Notes under the pieces: generated by a model
What the model was told of the DNA's origin: nothing
The model's database searches: none
Seen by the model: only the letters and a program-made list of their open reading frames with translations
Shown here: one piece after another, positions 6,203 through 6,656 of the stretch
How positions within the stretch are numbered: the first letter of the stretch is position 1
Layout: every line of letters starts with the position of its first letter
Assembly (NCBI GenBank): GCA_028825345.1
Contig: JAPKAJ010000121.1
Location: 1 to 6,656 of the forward strand
Direction of reading: 5' to 3'
DNA length: 6,656 nucleotides
Origin: Arenicellales bacterium
GTDB lineage: Bacteria > Pseudomonadota > Gammaproteobacteria > Arenicellales > UBA868
Program-made: the position numbers and the translations under genes

Positions 6203-6656
6203 TTGCCAACTGCATTAGTACAAGGTCGGATCGCTGTTCAGTACGAACACCTCTTAAGAGCGGAATTAAACGATGATTGGAAAATTCTTGTGTGGGATCC
6301 GTCGTGCAATGGACCCGATGAGTTTATTGCCATGGCGCTTGAGGCAGATGCCATCATCGGCGGAAAAATACCCACACCAAATTGGCCGAACATACCGAAA
6401 CTAAAAGTGTTTCAAATTCCGTGGACCGGATATGACTTTTGTTCACCGCAAACGATGCCAAATGGCATTCCTGTGTGTAATTGCTATGAACATGAAACAA
6501 CGATCGCCGAATTCGTCCTTTGTGCCATGCTCGAAACCAAAATTGGATTGCGCCAAATTGACCAACGTTTTCGGGCTGAAGGATGGGGTGGCAGACAGCC
6601 AGGCTCATCTCGGAATCACGGAGAAATTCGCAATCGGACCGTGGGCATCGTGGGTT
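6203..6656 (+). CDS. D-isomer-specific 2-hydroxyacid dehydrogenase, N-terminal part (cut by window end)
   Basis: An open frame runs from TTG 6203 to the edge (151 full codons). The product begins PTALVQGRIAVQYEHLL and shows the N-terminal substrate domain of NAD(P)-dependent D-2-hydroxyacid dehydrogenases: EADAIIGG (residues 48-55), LKVFQIPWTGYDF (67-79, the usual aGvD region), and EHETTIAEFVLCAMLE (95-110), which matches the conserved EHxxxxAEfxlaxML linker. It breaks off in TVGIVG, the first strand and glycine loop of the Rossmann nucleotide-binding domain. The catalytic Arg, Glu and His lie beyond the window. Relatives include glyoxylate/hydroxypyruvate reductase, D-lactate, phosphoglycerate and phosphonate dehydrogenases; the visible half does not tell them apart. 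It is on the same strand as the lyase but 345 bp away, so it may belong to a separate transcript. An in-frame ATG at 6167 would add 12 residues without a ribosome binding site. Confidence 0.85.
   Translation, partial: MPTALVQGRIAVQYEHLLRAELNDDWKILVWDPSCNGPDEFIAMALEADAIIGGKIPTPNWPNIPKLKVFQIPWTGYDFCSPQTMPNGIPVCNCYEHETTIAEFVLCAMLETKIGLRQIDQRFRAEGWGGRQPGSSRNHGEIRNRTVGIVG

Overview
The window holds two kinds of DNA that do not look as if they share a source. Positions 1 to about 200 encode a 66-residue piece of a NEK-type eukaryotic Ser/Thr protein kinase. It ends at a consensus 5' splice donor (GTAAGT) and runs into a C-poor, G/T-rich stretch that looks like the start of an intron. From 269 onward the window is bacterial in style: intronless genes, Shine-Dalgarno sites, short intergenic gaps and a divergent promoter region. 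The simplest reading is a chimeric join, or a bacterial insertion or contamination in a protist assembly, with the junction somewhere between about 205 and 268. The bacterial part has moderate GC. Its DmdA-like gene suggests a marine, probably proteobacterial source, but the sequence does not fix the taxon.

Layout of the bacterial part: a phytanoyl-CoA dioxygenase (PhyH) family gene on the minus strand (269-1102); a divergent control region of about 200 bp with a 7-bp inverted repeat; then a plus-strand run. The run is a DMSP demethylase (DmdA)-like GcvT-fold protein (1304-2410), a possible 48-residue small ORF (2434-2580), a family III CoA-transferase of the CaiB/BaiF type (2595-3719), an acyl-CoA dehydrogenase (3799-4971) and a CitE/HpcH-type acyl-CoA lyase (4991-5857). 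A gap of 345 bp with a doubtful minus-strand ORF follows. Last is the N-terminal half of a D-2-hydroxyacid dehydrogenase that starts at TTG 6203 and is cut by the window edge at its NAD-binding loop.

The most interesting point is the gene set. A DmdA-like demethylase sits directly upstream of a CoA-activating enzyme, an acyl-CoA oxidising enzyme and a carbon-carbon lyase, instead of the known DmdB (ligase), DmdC (a dehydrogenase of about 590 residues) and DmdD (hydratase). The last three genes resemble in type the citramalyl-CoA (itaconate) catabolic genes of Pseudomonas. The window may therefore encode a pathway in which a methylated (S- or N-methyl) compound is demethylated, the carboxylate is transferred to CoA, dehydrogenated and finally cleaved, with the 2-oxoacid product (glyoxylate or pyruvate) perhaps reduced by the last gene. 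This is inference from gene content; no substrate is shown by the sequence.
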